A stretch of 64,000 nt of DNA from assembly GCF_900110645.1 (NCBI RefSeq), contig NZ_FOFB01000024.1, forward strand, positions 1-64,000. The letters run 5' to 3'. A program made the position numbers and the translations under genes. Under the pieces are notes generated by a model. That model worked only from the letters and a program-made list of their open reading frames with translations, made no database searches and was not told where the DNA came from. Source of the stretch: Neolewinella agarilytica (GTDB lineage Bacteria > Bacteroidota > Bacteroidia > Chitinophagales > Saprospiraceae). This document shows positions 17,135-26,186 of the stretch, one piece after another. The stretch's first letter is position 1. The number at the start of each line of letters is the position of its first letter.

Positions 17135-17689
17135 TTACGCTTTTCCCCCTTTCCCCTTAATCTCCTTAATCCGTGCCATGATCGAAGGAGTCATCTCCTT
17201 CGGCATCTCAAAAGTATCCCGCCGGTATTTTGACCAGGCCTCTTCTTCCGCCAGCCGCTGGTCTACCTCCCGGCGGGCCAGCCGGCAGAGATACTTAAGG
17301 CGCGGAAACTTCTTTTCAATTTCTTCCAGAATTCGTTGGCTCTCCTGCATGCTGTTGCTCGGGAAAATGTCTACCTGAAGCGCTATTTCAATCCGGCGGG
17401 GCTGCTTGCCATAAAACCACTCCTGAATGATTTCCAGGTCAATTCCGCCCCGTTCTTCAGCGGACCAAACCAGTACGTTATACAGCTCAGCAATTTTAAG
17501 CGCCGGTATACCATCGGATAAACGAAAGATGATCTCCGTCACCTCTGCCGTCTCCGGCACCATCGCCAAAAAAGTGAGTAACTCCGTAAAGGCCGATTCT
17601 CCAAAGGCAACCTGTTCATAGCCATGGCGACCCTCGACCTTCATCAGGTCATAAACACGGTGGAGTTGAGCGCGTACTTCGTGGGTCAT
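17135..17689 (-). CDS. Uncharacterised protein within Bat cluster
   Basis: The 184-residue soluble protein lies between batA and batB on the same strand. It begins MTHEVRAQLHRVYDLMKVEGRHGYEQV. It has alternating helices, no signal peptide and a basic C-terminus (ARIKEIKGKGGKA). I do not recognise a domain. Its position in the cluster suggests a cytoplasmic accessory role with BatA/BatB, but nothing in the sequence shows this directly. The gap to batB is only 28 bp, so cotranscription is likely. Confidence 0.6.
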   Translation of the reverse strand: MTHEVRAQLHRVYDLMKVEGRHGYEQVAFGESAFTELLTFLAMVPETAEVTEIIFRLSDGIPALKIAELYNVLVWSAEERGGIDLEIIQEWFYGKQPRRIEIALQVDIFPSNSMQESQRILEEIEKKFPRLKYLCRLARREVDQRLAEEEAWSKYRRDTFEMPKEMTPSIMARIKEIKGKGGKA

Positions 17690-17859
17690 TTACAGGCAGC
17701 TTAATCATTGATGGAATGAAATAATAACCCGCTTCAAAGGAAAAGGATGAGTGTAACACCTGGCCTCTACCGATACCAATAACTTACAAGGGGGGCAAGG
17801 TCTATCTTACCTTCCAAATGCAGTAGCCCTCTCACATGTGGCAGCCGTGCCAGACTACC

Positions 17860-18867
17860 CTACGGCACGGTCCGCAAAACGGTGTACCGCAACAAGGTCT
17901 CCAGCAGTAAAAGCGCCAGCCCGATCAGCAAAAAGCGACCGAACTGTTCTTCGTATCGTTTGAAAACGGTAGTCTCAATCTCCGTTTTTTCCAACTCGTC
18001 GATGTAGTCGTAGATCGATTCGAGTTCTTCGGTGTCCCGGGCGCGGAAATAGCGACCATTGGTGGTTTCGGCGATGTAGGCGAGCAGCTTGTCGTCCACC
18101 GTTCCGCGGGTAGGTTTGAAGGTGTATTTTCCGCCACCGAGCGGGCTGGAGGGCATCAGCGTTTGTTGGCCGCTACCCACCCCGATGGTGTACACCCGGA
18201 TACCAAATTCCTCGGCGAGCTCAGCGGCGAGCTCGGGGCTATGATAACCGGCATTGTTTTCTCCGTCGGTCAGCAGGATGATGATCTTACTGGCAGATTC
18301 ACTTTCCTTCAGCCGGTTGACGGCTGTCGCCAGACCGGTCCCGATGGCCGTACCGTCCGTGATTTCGCCCATCTGCAGTTCGGCGATGAAGCGATCAATG
18401 ATTTCTTTGTCTACCGTCAGCGGAGACTTCGTGTAAGCCTCCCCGGCATAAACCACCAGGCCAATGCGGTCAAATTCCCGGCGGCTGACGAAGTCGCGGG
18501 CGACCTGTTTGGCTACCTCCAGCCGGTTGGGGCTAAAGTCGGTCGCTCCCATACTCGTGGAAAGGTCGAGGGTCAGCACGATGTCAATGCCTTCGGCCGT
18601 AACGGATTCTTCGCTCAGGTCCAGCCGCGGACGTGCCAGAGCAATGATGAAAAGCGAAATGGCCGCCACGCGCAACAGAGGCAAAAACGGGCGCAAGGCG
18701 CTTTTCCAACTGCGGAGGCCGCGCACAGATTGAGTGCTGGGCAGTCGCAGACTTACTTCCCGGTTGAGGTTCTTCCGGATCCGCCAGAACCACAGCAAGG
18801 GAGCTACCACCAGCAGGGGAAGTAGCCAGGGAAAAACGAATTCAAACTGATTCCACCAACTCATCAT
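17860..18867 (-). CDS. batA: BatA: von Willebrand A domain membrane protein
   Basis: The 335-residue protein has membrane helices near residues 12-28 and 62-80, a vWA domain (about 92-290) with MIDAS DLSTS near 99, GTAIGTGLA and LLTDGENNAG, and a C-terminal helix (about 310-328, FLLIGLALLLLETLLRY). It is the same family as BatB but more divergent. Its ATG overlaps the stop of the upstream gene by 4 bp (ATGA), so the two are translationally coupled. A 170-bp gap with no recognised signal separates it from the next gene of the cluster. Confidence 0.88.
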   Translation of the reverse strand: MMSWWNQFEFVFPWLLPLLVVAPLLWFWRIRKNLNREVSLRLPSTQSVRGLRSWKSALRPFLPLLRVAAISLFIIALARPRLDLSEESVTAEGIDIVLTLDLSTSMGATDFSPNRLEVAKQVARDFVSRREFDRIGLVVYAGEAYTKSPLTVDKEIIDRFIAELQMGEITDGTAIGTGLATAVNRLKESESASKIIILLTDGENNAGYHSPELAAELAEEFGIRVYTIGVGSGQQTLMPSSPLGGGKYTFKPTRGTVDDKLLAYIAETTNGRYFRARDTEELESIYDYIDELEKTEIETTVFKRYEEQFGRFLLIGLALLLLETLLRYTVLRTVP

Positions 18868-19925
18868 TCTTCTTCAGGTTTAGAGGTGGCAGGTGCGGGT
18901 TGCGGGTTGCCGGGTGTTGGCATTGGAGGCGGGACAAGTGTGGCAGAGGGCGCGGCCGCAGGTGCAGGCGCGGTTGGAGGAACAGGGCTGGGCTCCGGCT
19001 CCGGCATTTTTCCGGTGTCCTTTACAAATTCCCGGACGCGGTCAAGGCCCTTGGCGTGCAAATTGGCGGCGGGCTCTGCTTTCGCAAATTTTACCATGTC
19101 GGAGAGCTGCAGCAGCTCGCTCAACTCACTGCGTTGCAGGCGATCGAGGTTTTCCCGGCGGCCGAGCTCGCTGGTAATCTGCCGGGTGGTCATCTCCATG
19201 GCCGGAACGGAGAAACGGCCTTCGAGGTATTCCCGCAGGATGCGCGTTAGCTCACTGTAATATTCCTTAACCTGGTTGTTCTCCCAAAGTCCTTTCTTTT
19301 CGAGGCTCAGGAGTTCGGCCAGAGCTACTTCGTCAGCCGGTGGCGGTGGCGGCGGTGGTGGGGCTACTTTGGATTGTCGCTTTCGGATCGTCCACAACAA
19401 ATAGGCGATACCCCCCAGCGCGAGAATCAGATAGGCGGGCCAAAAGTCCAGCCAGTTCAGTGGTTCCTCAATGATGGGCTTGATGGGGCGGAGCTCATTG
19501 TCTTCATCAACGGGGAAGGCTCGTACGTGCAACAACAGGTCATTGGTGTAGGCCGTATCCGGCCGGCCATCGGCCGCCGTGAAAATATAGGGTAGCGGCG
19601 GGATGGCAATGTAGCCCGTATCAAAGCTCGTGATCAGCATCCGCTGTTGCAGCAACAACTCCGGCGTTTCGGAGATGGTAGCCATCTCTTTTTCGGAGAC
19701 AACCTCCAGTCCTTCCAGCGTATTCATGTAGCCGGTGGGCAGCGCAGTTATCCGGGTACCCGGTGGTGCGGAGATCTTTACGTCCAGCCAAATCTGGTCG
19801 CCGATATCAATCTTGGTCTGCGCTAATTCCGCCCGCGCCAATACGGCCTTGTTCGTAGACTGTTGGGCCAGTAAGACGGTCAGCGACGTCAGTAAAAGCA
19901 GACTTAAAAAAAGGCGTAGGCGCAT
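18864..19925 (-). CDS. BatD-like/DUF4381-like accessory protein of Bat cluster
   Basis: The 353-residue protein has a signal peptide (1-20), a periplasmic beta domain (about 25-135, IDIGDQIWLDVKISAPPG), one membrane helix (about 160-178, FWPAYLILALGGIAYLLW) and a cytoplasmic helical region after a run of Pro (about 191-198). The C-terminal 50 residues are Pro/Ala-rich. The layout matches the DUF4381/BatD-related protein usually encoded just before batA. No moxR or DUF58 gene, commonly found upstream in this cluster, is present here; the upstream neighbours are plug-domain lipoproteins. Family assignment is by layout and position. Confidence 0.65.
   Translation of the reverse strand: MRLRLFLSLLLLTSLTVLLAQQSTNKAVLARAELAQTKIDIGDQIWLDVKISAPPGTRITALPTGYMNTLEGLEVVSEKEMATISETPELLLQQRMLITSFDTGYIAIPPLPYIFTAADGRPDTAYTNDLLLHVRAFPVDEDNELRPIKPIIEEPLNWLDFWPAYLILALGGIAYLLWTIRKRQSKVAPPPPPPPPADEVALAELLSLEKKGLWENNQVKEYYSELTRILREYLEGRFSVPAMEMTTRQITSELGRRENLDRLQRSELSELLQLSDMVKFAKAEPAANLHAKGLDRVREFVKDTGKMPEPEPSPVPPTAPAPAAAPSATLVPPPMPTPGNPQPAPATSKPEEE
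18948..18966 (-). repeat. Dispersed TTGCACCTGCGG motif, copy 3
   Basis: Inside the batA-upstream gene, read on the coding strand as PAPAAAPSA in the Pro/Ala-rich tail. Confidence 0.55.
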
Positions 19926-20005
19926 AGGGCAAATATAATAAGCTTGGCGCTAGTAAGGGATACGGATAGACTTTCGTCTTCTCCTCCATTGCCTTTATTC
20001 TTCCC

Positions 20006-20026
20006 CTTGCACCTGCGACCGCGCCC
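20006..20026 (+). repeat. Dispersed TTGCACCTGCGG motif, copy 4
   Basis: CTTGCACCTGCGACCGCGCCC, with one change from the commonest form. Lies in the 259-bp gap between the plug lipoprotein genes and the Bat cluster, downstream of the former and upstream of the latter. Nothing else was recognised in this gap. Confidence 0.65.
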
Positions 20027-20184
20027 GCACACCCCCAGGGAAGTATCACAAACAAAACGGAGACTAAAGGTTGCTGGCAGTGGCGGGAATACTTCGGCCG
20101 AATGCGTGCCCTGACCCCCAGGGCACCGTTCGCCAGGCCGATGAGCAGAAATCAGCCATAAATTTCGATCTGCGGTTGCAAACA

Positions 20185-20607
20185 CTAATCTCTCAGCGTA
20201 ATCACGATTACCCCGGCCGCTCCCTGAGCGCCGTACAGTGCGGTTTCGTCCGCGCCCTTCAGCACTTGTACTCTTTTAATGTCTCTGGGGTCAACGGATC
20301 GATAAATTGTAGAATAGTCAAAACCTACTTTGGAACCATTGAGGACGTAAAGCGGGTTGCTGCCACCAGATTGAAAACTGACGGGACCACGAACACTAAC
20401 CCGGGCGTAGGCTCCGCTGCCGGAAACGTTGACGCCGGAAACCCGCTGCAGGTAAGCCGTCAGATCAATCGGTTGATCCGTCGCGCTACTTTCCACTACA
20501 TTCTTATTGGGATCATTGACGGTCGCGCTGGCCGTAGATCGGTTGGTGCGCGAAGCGCAGCCGATGAGCAGAGCACACAGGAGAAGCAGGGTGAAAATGC
20601 GAGCCAT
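20185..20607 (-). CDS. Plug-domain lipoprotein, third of three
   Basis: The 140-residue protein has a lipoprotein signal ending in LIGC (Cys17). It is otherwise a single TonB-receptor plug domain: LTAYLQRVSGVNVSG, an ARVSVRGPVSFQSG strand, PLYVLNG, then IKRVQVLKGADETALYGAQGAAGVIVITL. These are the SusC-type plug signatures, but there is no beta-barrel and the chain stops right after the plug. It is predicted to be anchored in a membrane leaflet by lipid. It lies 2 bp after the next gene upstream, so the trio is one operon. Confidence 0.8.
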   Translation of the reverse strand: MARIFTLLLLCALLIGCASRTNRSTASATVNDPNKNVVESSATDQPIDLTAYLQRVSGVNVSGSGAYARVSVRGPVSFQSGGSNPLYVLNGSKVGFDYSTIYRSVDPRDIKRVQVLKGADETALYGAQGAAGVIVITLRD

Positions 20608-20609
20608 AA

Positions 20610-21041
20610 TTATTGCTTTTTTAATTTGAATTCAATGACACCGTTACCTCCCTGAAGGCCGTAACGGGCCGTCTCGCTGGCGTCTTTGAGAACGCGTACG
20701 CGGGCGATGTCGTCCGGATTAATAGTATTGTAAATGGTGGCCAGACTGGTGCCCATAATCGTACCGTCTACCACGTAGAGTGGTTCTGAAACAGCATTAA
20801 AGCTGGAGTTGCCCCGGACCCGTACGGTAGCGTTGGCTCCGTTGCCCCGGACGTTGACGCCGGGAATGCGCCGCAGGTAAGAAGCTAAGTCGATGCCGCT
20901 GCCAGCATCTACTTCGGTGGAATTCGCGTCTCGTTCTTTTTCCTGTCGGAGTTTGCTCGCCGAGGCATCCGTGTTTTTGCTGGTGGTACAAGCCGTGAGT
21001 GACAGGCAGGACAGGACGATGAGATAGAGGAAAATGCGCAT
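20610..21041 (-). CDS. Plug-domain lipoprotein, second of three
   Basis: The 143-residue protein has a lipobox LTAC (Cys18), a polar linker, then a complete plug domain: ASYLRRIPGVNVRGNG, ATVRVRGNSSFN, PLYVVDG, and IARVRVLKDASETARYGLQGGNGVIEFKL. It ends at the last plug strand. It is more similar to its two neighbours than to full receptors, which indicates tandem duplication followed by divergence. In full-length SusC proteins this domain occludes the pore. Confidence 0.8.
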   Translation of the reverse strand: MRIFLYLIVLSCLSLTACTTSKNTDASASKLRQEKERDANSTEVDAGSGIDLASYLRRIPGVNVRGNGANATVRVRGNSSFNAVSEPLYVVDGTIMGTSLATIYNTINPDDIARVRVLKDASETARYGLQGGNGVIEFKLKKQ

Positions 21042-21106
21042 GATCGAATTTTGAATAATCTTGAAAAGAATAGAAAGCTGTCAAAAAAAACACTGGGTGA
21101 CCTTAC

Positions 21107-21511
21107 TTACTTGAGGGTGATTTCCACAATCCCATTCGCTCCCTGAACACCGTAAAGACCGATGTCTCCTGCGTTTTTGAGGATCTTAACGGAGGCAAGT
21201 TGCTGAATGTCCACCATGTGGTACACCTGGTTATAATCCCGGCCGACAACGTTACCGTTGAGAACGAAAAGCGGGTTGGGGTCGCTGTTAATGGTCGTTA
21301 CTCCACGAATACTGATGATGGCATTAGCGCCGTCGCCCGTTATTTGAGCTTCTCCCAACCGACGAATGTATTCCGTAAGATCGAGCGCGTTTTCAATGCT
21401 GGGCTCAGAAACGGAGGGTCTGTTTCCTTCTGCAGAAGCAGCTCTTGGGCTTTGGCAGCTAAAGAGCAGAGCTGAGAAAATCAAAAGAGTTAGTAGATGG
21501 CGCAGAGACAT
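21107..21511 (-). CDS. Plug-domain lipoprotein, first of three
   Basis: The 134-residue protein starts at the ATG ending at 21511 (MSLRHLLTLLIFSALLFSC), which gives a proper lipoprotein signal with lipobox LFSC. An in-frame ATG 108 bp further up would bury that signal. The mature part is one plug domain: LTEYIRRLGEAQITG, AIISIRGVTTINS, PLFVLNG, VKILKNAGDIGLYGVQGANGIVEITL. No barrel follows. It is the promoter-proximal gene of the trio; the sequence up to the divergent thrS is about 250 bp. Confidence 0.78.
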   Translation of the reverse strand: MSLRHLLTLLIFSALLFSCQSPRAASAEGNRPSVSEPSIENALDLTEYIRRLGEAQITGDGANAIISIRGVTTINSDPNPLFVLNGNVVGRDYNQVYHMVDIQQLASVKILKNAGDIGLYGVQGANGIVEITLK

Positions 21512-21704
21512 AATTTTAGCGATTTCTTTTTCAGGGAATGGGGAACTAAAGTTAAGGGTTATTGGGATAGGTTGCCTGCTTAAAGCAGTCATTGTTATTC
21601 CAGGCAAGGACAAACTCACTGGACGCGGTGCGCGTCCGGGTTTGATCTTACGGTTGGTTTGTCCACCTGTTCAGTTACCGCATGCAACTAATGCGCTACT
21701 TAAT

Positions 21705-21712
21705 TACCTTTG
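21705..21712 (+). promoter_or_regulatory. Bacteroidota -7 box for thrS
   Basis: TACCTTTG matches TAnnTTTG, 51 bp before the thrS ATG. The leader between contains a small hairpin (GCCCTC...GAGGGC, about 21727-21746). Whether the leader regulates thrS cannot be told from the sequence. Confidence 0.5.
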
Positions 21713-21762
21713 CACCTTAGAAATCCGCCCTCGTTTGTAGGAGGGCAAACAATCAACCCCGA

Positions 21763-23685
21763 ATGATCAATATCAGTTTTCCCGACGGTAACGTCCGTCA
21801 ATACGAAGCAGGAACCACTGCTTTCGAAATTGCCAATAGCATCAGCGAAGGCCTGGCCCGCAACGTTTTCTCTGCTACCGTAAACGGTACACTTACCGAT
21901 CGTGACCTGCCCCTTCAGGAAGACGCCACGATCGTATTCCACACCTGGCGCGACCAGGGCGGCAAGGAGACCTTCTGGCACTCTACGGCACACCTGATGG
22001 CCGAGGCACTGGAAGCCATGTACCCGGGAATCAAATTCGGCTACGGCCCCGCCGGCCGTGACGGCTTCTTCTACGACGTGGAACCGCCGGAGGGAACAAC
22101 GATCAGTTCGGACGACTTCCCCGCCATCGAGGCTAAAATGCTGGAGCTGGCGCGGCAGAAAAACGAGTACGTCCGCAAGGAAGTCTCCAAGGCAGATGCT
22201 ATCGCCTACTTCAAAGAAAAGGGAGACGAGTACAAACTGGAGCTGCTCGAAGATCTGGAAGACGGCACCATCACCTTCTACACTCAGGGCGAGTTTACCG
22301 ACCTCTGCCGTGGGCCACACATCCCGAACACCGGTTTGATCAAAGCCATCAAACTCACCAAGATTGGCGGTGCGTTCTGGCGCGGAGACGAAAGCAATAA
22401 GCAGCTGACCCGCATCAGCGGTATCTCTTTCCCGAAGGCGAAGGAGCTCAAAGAGTACCTCGCTATGATCGAGGAGGCCAAAAAGCGGGACCACCGAAAA
22501 CTGGGCAAGGAACTCGAACTGTTCATGTTCTCCGAAAAAGTAGGAGCCGGCCTGCCGATGTGGTTGCCGAAAGGAACCCAGCTGCGCGAACGCCTGGTCA
22601 ACTTCCTGAAAGTAAAGCAGGAAAACGCCGGTTACCAGCAGGTAACTACGCCGCACATCGGTAAGAAAGATCTGTACGTGACCAGTGGACACTGGGATAA
22701 GTACGGCGAAGACAGTTTCCAGCCCATCAAGACGCCCCGCGTAGATGAGGAGTTCATGCTCAAGCCCATGAACTGCCCCCATCACTGTGAGATGTACAAA
22801 TTCCGCCCACGGAGTTACCGGGAGCTGCCCATTCGCTTCGCGGAGTTTGGCACCGTCTACCGCTATGAGCAAACTGGCGAATTACATGGCCTGAGCCGGG
22901 TGCGGGGCTTCACGCAGGACGATGCCCACATCTTCTGTACGCCCGAACAGGTGAAGGGAGAGTTCATCGCTGTAGTCGACATCGTCAAGGAAGTCCTTAA
23001 CCTCATCGGCTTTGATGACGTGACGGCTCAGATCAGTCTCCGCGATCCGCAGACTCCCGAAAAATACATCGGCTCCGAAGAGAATTGGAAAATCGCTGAG
23101 CAGTCCATCATTGATGCCTGCAAGGAGATTGATATGAATACCGTAACGGCCTTCGGCGAAGCGGCTTTCTATGGCCCGAAGCTGGACTTCATGGTCCGTG
23201 ATGCCCTCGGCCGCCAGTGGCAACTTGGTACCGTACAGGTAGATTATAACCTGCCCGAACGCTTTGAACTGGAGTACATTGGCAGCGATAATGCTACTCA
23301 CCGCCCGGTGATGATTCACCGTGCGCCCTTCGGTTCGCTGGAGCGTTTTACCAGTATCCTGATTGAGCACACCGGCGGTAAATTCCCGCTCTGGCTGGCG
23401 CCCGAGCAGTTTGCCATCCTGCCCATCAGTGAGAAGTTCAACGACTACTCTACCAATGTAATGCAGCAACTCGCTACCCATGACATTCGTGGTATAGTCG
23501 ATGACCGCAACGAAACGATCGGCCGTAAGATCCGCGACAACGAACTGAAGCGTATTCCCTTCCTCCTCATCGTAGGTGAAAAAGAAGTGGAAAGTGGTGG
23601 CGTTGCCGTCCGGGTGCAGGGTGACGGAGATAAAGGAACTATGTCCGTTGAGGAATTTGTTGCCTTCTTCCGGGAACAGTTGTAG
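21763..23685 (+). CDS. thrS: Threonyl-tRNA synthetase
   Basis: The 640-residue class II synthetase joins threonine to tRNA-Thr. It has an N-terminal TGS domain (1-61, [18 protein letters not shown]), the editing domain with [11 protein letters not shown] (about 73) and CRGPH (about 185), then the catalytic core with [10 protein letters not shown], motif 2 around [16 protein letters not shown] and motif 3 around [11 protein letters not shown]. The C-terminal anticodon-binding domain is complete. All domains have normal length. It stands alone here; the infC-rpmI-rplT genes that often follow it are not present, and the next genes run in the opposite direction. Confidence 0.97.
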   Translation: MINISFPDGNVRQYEAGTTAFEIANSISEGLARNVFSATVNGTLTDRDLPLQEDATIVFHTWRDQGGKETFWHSTAHLMAEALEAMYPGIKFGYGPAGRDGFFYDVEPPEGTTISSDDFPAIEAKMLELARQKNEYVRKEVSKADAIAYFKEKGDEYKLELLEDLEDGTITFYTQGEFTDLCRGPHIPNTGLIKAIKLTKIGGAFWRGDESNKQLTRISGISFPKAKELKEYLAMIEEAKKRDHRKLGKELELFMFSEKVGAGLPMWLPKGTQLRERLVNFLKVKQENAGYQQVTTPHIGKKDLYVTSGHWDKYGEDSFQPIKTPRVDEEFMLKPMNCPHHCEMYKFRPRSYRELPIRFAEFGTVYRYEQTGELHGLSRVRGFTQDDAHIFCTPEQVKGEFIAVVDIVKEVLNLIGFDDVTAQISLRDPQTPEKYIGSEENWKIAEQSIIDACKEIDMNTVTAFGEAAFYGPKLDFMVRDALGRQWQLGTVQVDYNLPERFELEYIGSDNATHRPVMIHRAPFGSLERFTSILIEHTGGKFPLWLAPEQFAILPISEKFNDYSTNVMQQLATHDIRGIVDDRNETIGRKIRDNELKRIPFLLIVGEKEVESGGVAVRVQGDGDKGTMSVEEFVAFFREQL

Positions 23686-23687
23686 GG

Positions 23688-23812
23688 TAGTCTGTTAGTT
23701 CGTTGGTCTGTTGGTATTTTGGAGCTACCGCATATTGGAGGCGTAATTACTCCCTCGCCTTGCTGCCTGTAACGTGCGGCAGCCCTAAAGGACCAACGAA
23801 CCAACAGACTAA
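23688..23812. repeat. Long inverted repeat between thrS and rprY-like gene
   Basis: Arms 23688-23709 and 23791-23812 pair at about 20 of 22 positions around an 81-bp loop, and both are built of GTTGGT/CTGTTGG words. Parts recur near 38859-38900 in reverse orientation: a GGAGCTACCGC...TTGGAGGCG block (about 19 of 23) and the ACCAACGAAC...CTAAAAGACCAA word. This is therefore a dispersed family. It lies between convergent genes, so it may also serve as a bidirectional transcript end. Confidence 0.6.
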
Positions 23813-23821
23813 AAGACCAAT

Positions 23822-24526
23822 CTACCCTTCCCCCACCGTCAGCGAAAACCCTACCCCATGAATATTTTCGATCTTGATGCGGGGGTCTTCTTTCAGGTAT
23901 TTCCGTAGGCGGCTGATGAAAACATCGAGGCTACGGCCGAGGAAATAGTCGTTTTCGCCCCAGATTTTCTCCAGGATGTCTCCGCGTTCGCTTACCTGGT
24001 CGCGGCGGGTACTCAGATACTGGAGTAACTCGGCTTCGCGGCGGGTAAGCCGGCGGGCGGGCTCTGTTTTGTGCTGAAGCTGTAGTTTGTCGATCTCAAA
24101 GAGATAGTCTCCGATACGGCGAGGGTCGAAGGCCGGTGTGGCTGGCCGGACGCGGTTGCGCCGCAGGAAAACCTCAATTTTCAGAATGAGTTCCTCAATG
24201 CTGAAGGGCTTCGTGATGTAGTCATCCGCACCCAGGCGGAGACCTTGCAGGCGATCTTCCTTCAGGCTCTTAGCCGTCAGAAAAAGGATGGGTACATCCT
24301 GATTTTTTTCCCGGATGCAGCGGGCGAGTTCGAATCCATCTATGCCCGGTAGCATGACATCCAGCAAGCAAAGGTCAAAATCGAAGTTAGCTCCCTGAAT
24401 GAGCTCCAGGGCGGCGGGGCCGTCGGGGCAGTGCGTTACGGCGAAGTCGCTTAATTCCAGATTGTCCCGGGTAACGAAACTAAGGCTCTCGTCGTCTTCA
24501 ACGTACAGAAGGTTGGCTTTACTCAT
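23822..24526 (-). CDS. OmpR-family response regulator (RprY-like)
   Basis: The 234-residue protein has an N-terminal receiver domain (2-118): acidic pair in YVEDDES, phospho-acceptor Asp56 in LLDVMLPG, Thr in FLTAKS, and Lys in YITKPFS. A C-terminal winged-helix DNA-binding domain (about 138-232) follows, with ENDYFLGRSLDVFISRLRKYL. It follows the histidine kinase with a 4-bp overlap, so the two form one transcript and one signalling pair. The resemblance to Bacteroides RprY is at the level of pairing and layout; the target genes are unknown. Confidence 0.88.
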   Translation of the reverse strand: MSKANLLYVEDDESLSFVTRDNLELSDFAVTHCPDGPAALELIQGANFDFDLCLLDVMLPGIDGFELARCIREKNQDVPILFLTAKSLKEDRLQGLRLGADDYITKPFSIEELILKIEVFLRRNRVRPATPAFDPRRIGDYLFEIDKLQLQHKTEPARRLTRREAELLQYLSTRRDQVSERGDILEKIWGENDYFLGRSLDVFISRLRKYLKEDPRIKIENIHGVGFSLTVGEG

Positions 24527-25842
24527 GTGGTGATTAGTTGGGGGGCAGGCAGGCTGGAAGTAGAAAGTAGCGGTATTTGGATCAGGAAGGTTGTCCCTTT
24601 ATCGGGTTGGCTGTTAAGGCGGATTGTCCAGCCATGTGCCCGGCAAATCTGCTTAACGTAGAAAAGACCGAGTCCAAAACCCTTTACGTCGTGAACGTCT
24701 CCCGTTGGGATACGGTAGAATTTTTCAAAGAGCCGCTCATGAAGCTCTGGCGGAATACCCGGGCCATGATCCGTCACGGCCAGAATCAACTGCCCCTTCG
24801 AGCGGCGGGCGGATATCTCGATCTTTGGCGGGTTACCGCCATACTTTACGGCATTATCCAGCAGGTTGTGAATGATGTTTGACAGGTGTAGCGGGTCAGC
24901 CAGCACGGGCATGGGGCCGTCGGAGAAATGAGTGTCCAGTTCACCGGCCAGTTCGTCCGTCCGGGCGCGAACGCTGTTGATGAGCTGTGGCAGCAGAGCC
25001 TTCAGGTCAATTTTTTCCTTCTTGATCTCAAAGTTTCCTTTTTCGATACGGGAGATTTGCAGCACCTTTTCCACCTGGTTATTCAGTCGTTCGTATTGCT
25101 GGTGGATCAGTTGGGCGTAGCGGCTCAGCCGGCTATCCGCCGCTATGTATTCATCACGTTGAAAAACACTGGCGGCAATCCGGATGGTGCTCAGCGGCGT
25201 CTTGAACTCATGCGTCATGTTATCGATGAAATCCTTCTGCATTGTGGCTAATCGCCGCTGCTTAAGGATAACGATGATGGAGTAAATGAAGAACGCGATG
25301 GTCAGCAGCAAAATCACCGACAGAAAAACGACCAGTTGCATTTTTTGCCAGATGTATCCGGTGCGGGTCGGGAATTTTATACCGAAGTAGTAGAGAAGGT
25401 TATGGTCGGGGGCCAGATAACTTTCCTCGTCTTCCAGCTTCTCCGGTTCAATTTCCTCACTGGTGGCCTGGCAGTAGCCACCGTAGGCCATCTGATCGGA
25501 AGTACAATCAAAAATGGCGTACTCGAAAGGGAGGTCCATCCCCAGGCGGATCAGTTCTTGCTGGATGAGCGTTTCCAGCCGAAGTGCATCGATTTCACTC
25601 TCAATATTGACAATGAAGTAGTTGTTGGATTGCGGCCGGATGATGTCGTCGTTAGGTAGCGTACTTTCGTTTTCGGCGGCCAGCTTACGGGCCACATTTA
25701 CCAGCGCAAGCTTGGCCTTATTCCTAAACTCGGTGTCGTTCAGGTTCCAGGTCGTCGTGACCCAATAGGTCTGCATCCCTACGATGCCGATGATGGCAAC
25801 GAGACCGAGAAAAATGACGCGACGAATAACGGTTTGGTGCAT
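24523..25842 (-). CDS. Sensor histidine kinase (RprX-like)
   Basis: The 439-residue kinase has a first membrane helix (about 8-30), a periplasmic sensor region (31-165), and a second helix (about 168-192). The HisKA domain carries the phospho-acceptor His211 in FIDNMTHEFKTPLS. The HATPase domain shows the N box (NIIHNLLDNAVKYGG), G1 (DHGPGIP) and G2 (GFGLGLFYVKQI). It is complete and should autophosphorylate and pass phosphate to the adjacent regulator. The periplasmic region has two Cys (in IFDCTSD and GGYCQ) that could form a disulphide. What it senses is not evident. Confidence 0.88.
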   Translation of the reverse strand: MHQTVIRRVIFLGLVAIIGIVGMQTYWVTTTWNLNDTEFRNKAKLALVNVARKLAAENESTLPNDDIIRPQSNNYFIVNIESEIDALRLETLIQQELIRLGMDLPFEYAIFDCTSDQMAYGGYCQATSEEIEPEKLEDEESYLAPDHNLLYYFGIKFPTRTGYIWQKMQLVVFLSVILLLTIAFFIYSIIVILKQRRLATMQKDFIDNMTHEFKTPLSTIRIAASVFQRDEYIAADSRLSRYAQLIHQQYERLNNQVEKVLQISRIEKGNFEIKKEKIDLKALLPQLINSVRARTDELAGELDTHFSDGPMPVLADPLHLSNIIHNLLDNAVKYGGNPPKIEISARRSKGQLILAVTDHGPGIPPELHERLFEKFYRIPTGDVHDVKGFGLGLFYVKQICRAHGWTIRLNSQPDKGTTFLIQIPLLSTSSLPAPQLITT

Positions 25843-26186
25843 CAGCGGATACGTTCGTTTGGCAAATTCGGTAGCCAGCGGTACTCCGCCACGGCTTTTT
25901 ACTTCATTAACAACGTATTAACCGCCGGTGGCGTTGCGCAGCAGGAAGCAGAATGGGGCGACGGCGCGCAGGTGCAGGGGGGGGACTTTTAGAGCAGCGC
26001 CCTGGTTGGAGAGCTCTGCTCCGAAAGAATGCTGCGCAGCAGCTATCCTCCAAACAAGCCATGAGAATCAGGATGTAACCAAGTACTCATTTGGTGATAC
26101 ACAGGTGTTTTCAGAGCGGAGCTCTTCAACCGGAGATTTCGCTTATCTTGTGTACGTTTTTAACCTGCCTGGAATCGAAATAGCTT
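25843..26186. other. Intergenic region with inverted repeat
   Basis: The 344-bp gap between the divergent histidine kinase and DUF4271 genes has no supportable gene. It holds an inverted repeat (26004-26027 with 26108-26131, 21 of 24 pairs). It also holds a CTGCGCAGCAG word (26032-26042) of the kind repeated at 42938-43208, and one variant copy of the dispersed motif. A TATCTTG-like promoter word lies about 40 bp before the DUF4271 start. Confidence 0.45.
25957..25976 (-). repeat. Dispersed TTGCACCTGCGG motif, copy 5 (variant)
   Basis: The second half is altered (TGCACCTGCGCGCCGTCGCC when read on the minus strand). Intergenic. The weakest copy of the set. Confidence 0.35.

Noticed and set aside
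21700-22872. 390-codon open frame on the minus strand
   Set aside because: Antisense to thrS, whose identity is certain. No domain can be read in it; it reflects GC-rich codon use.
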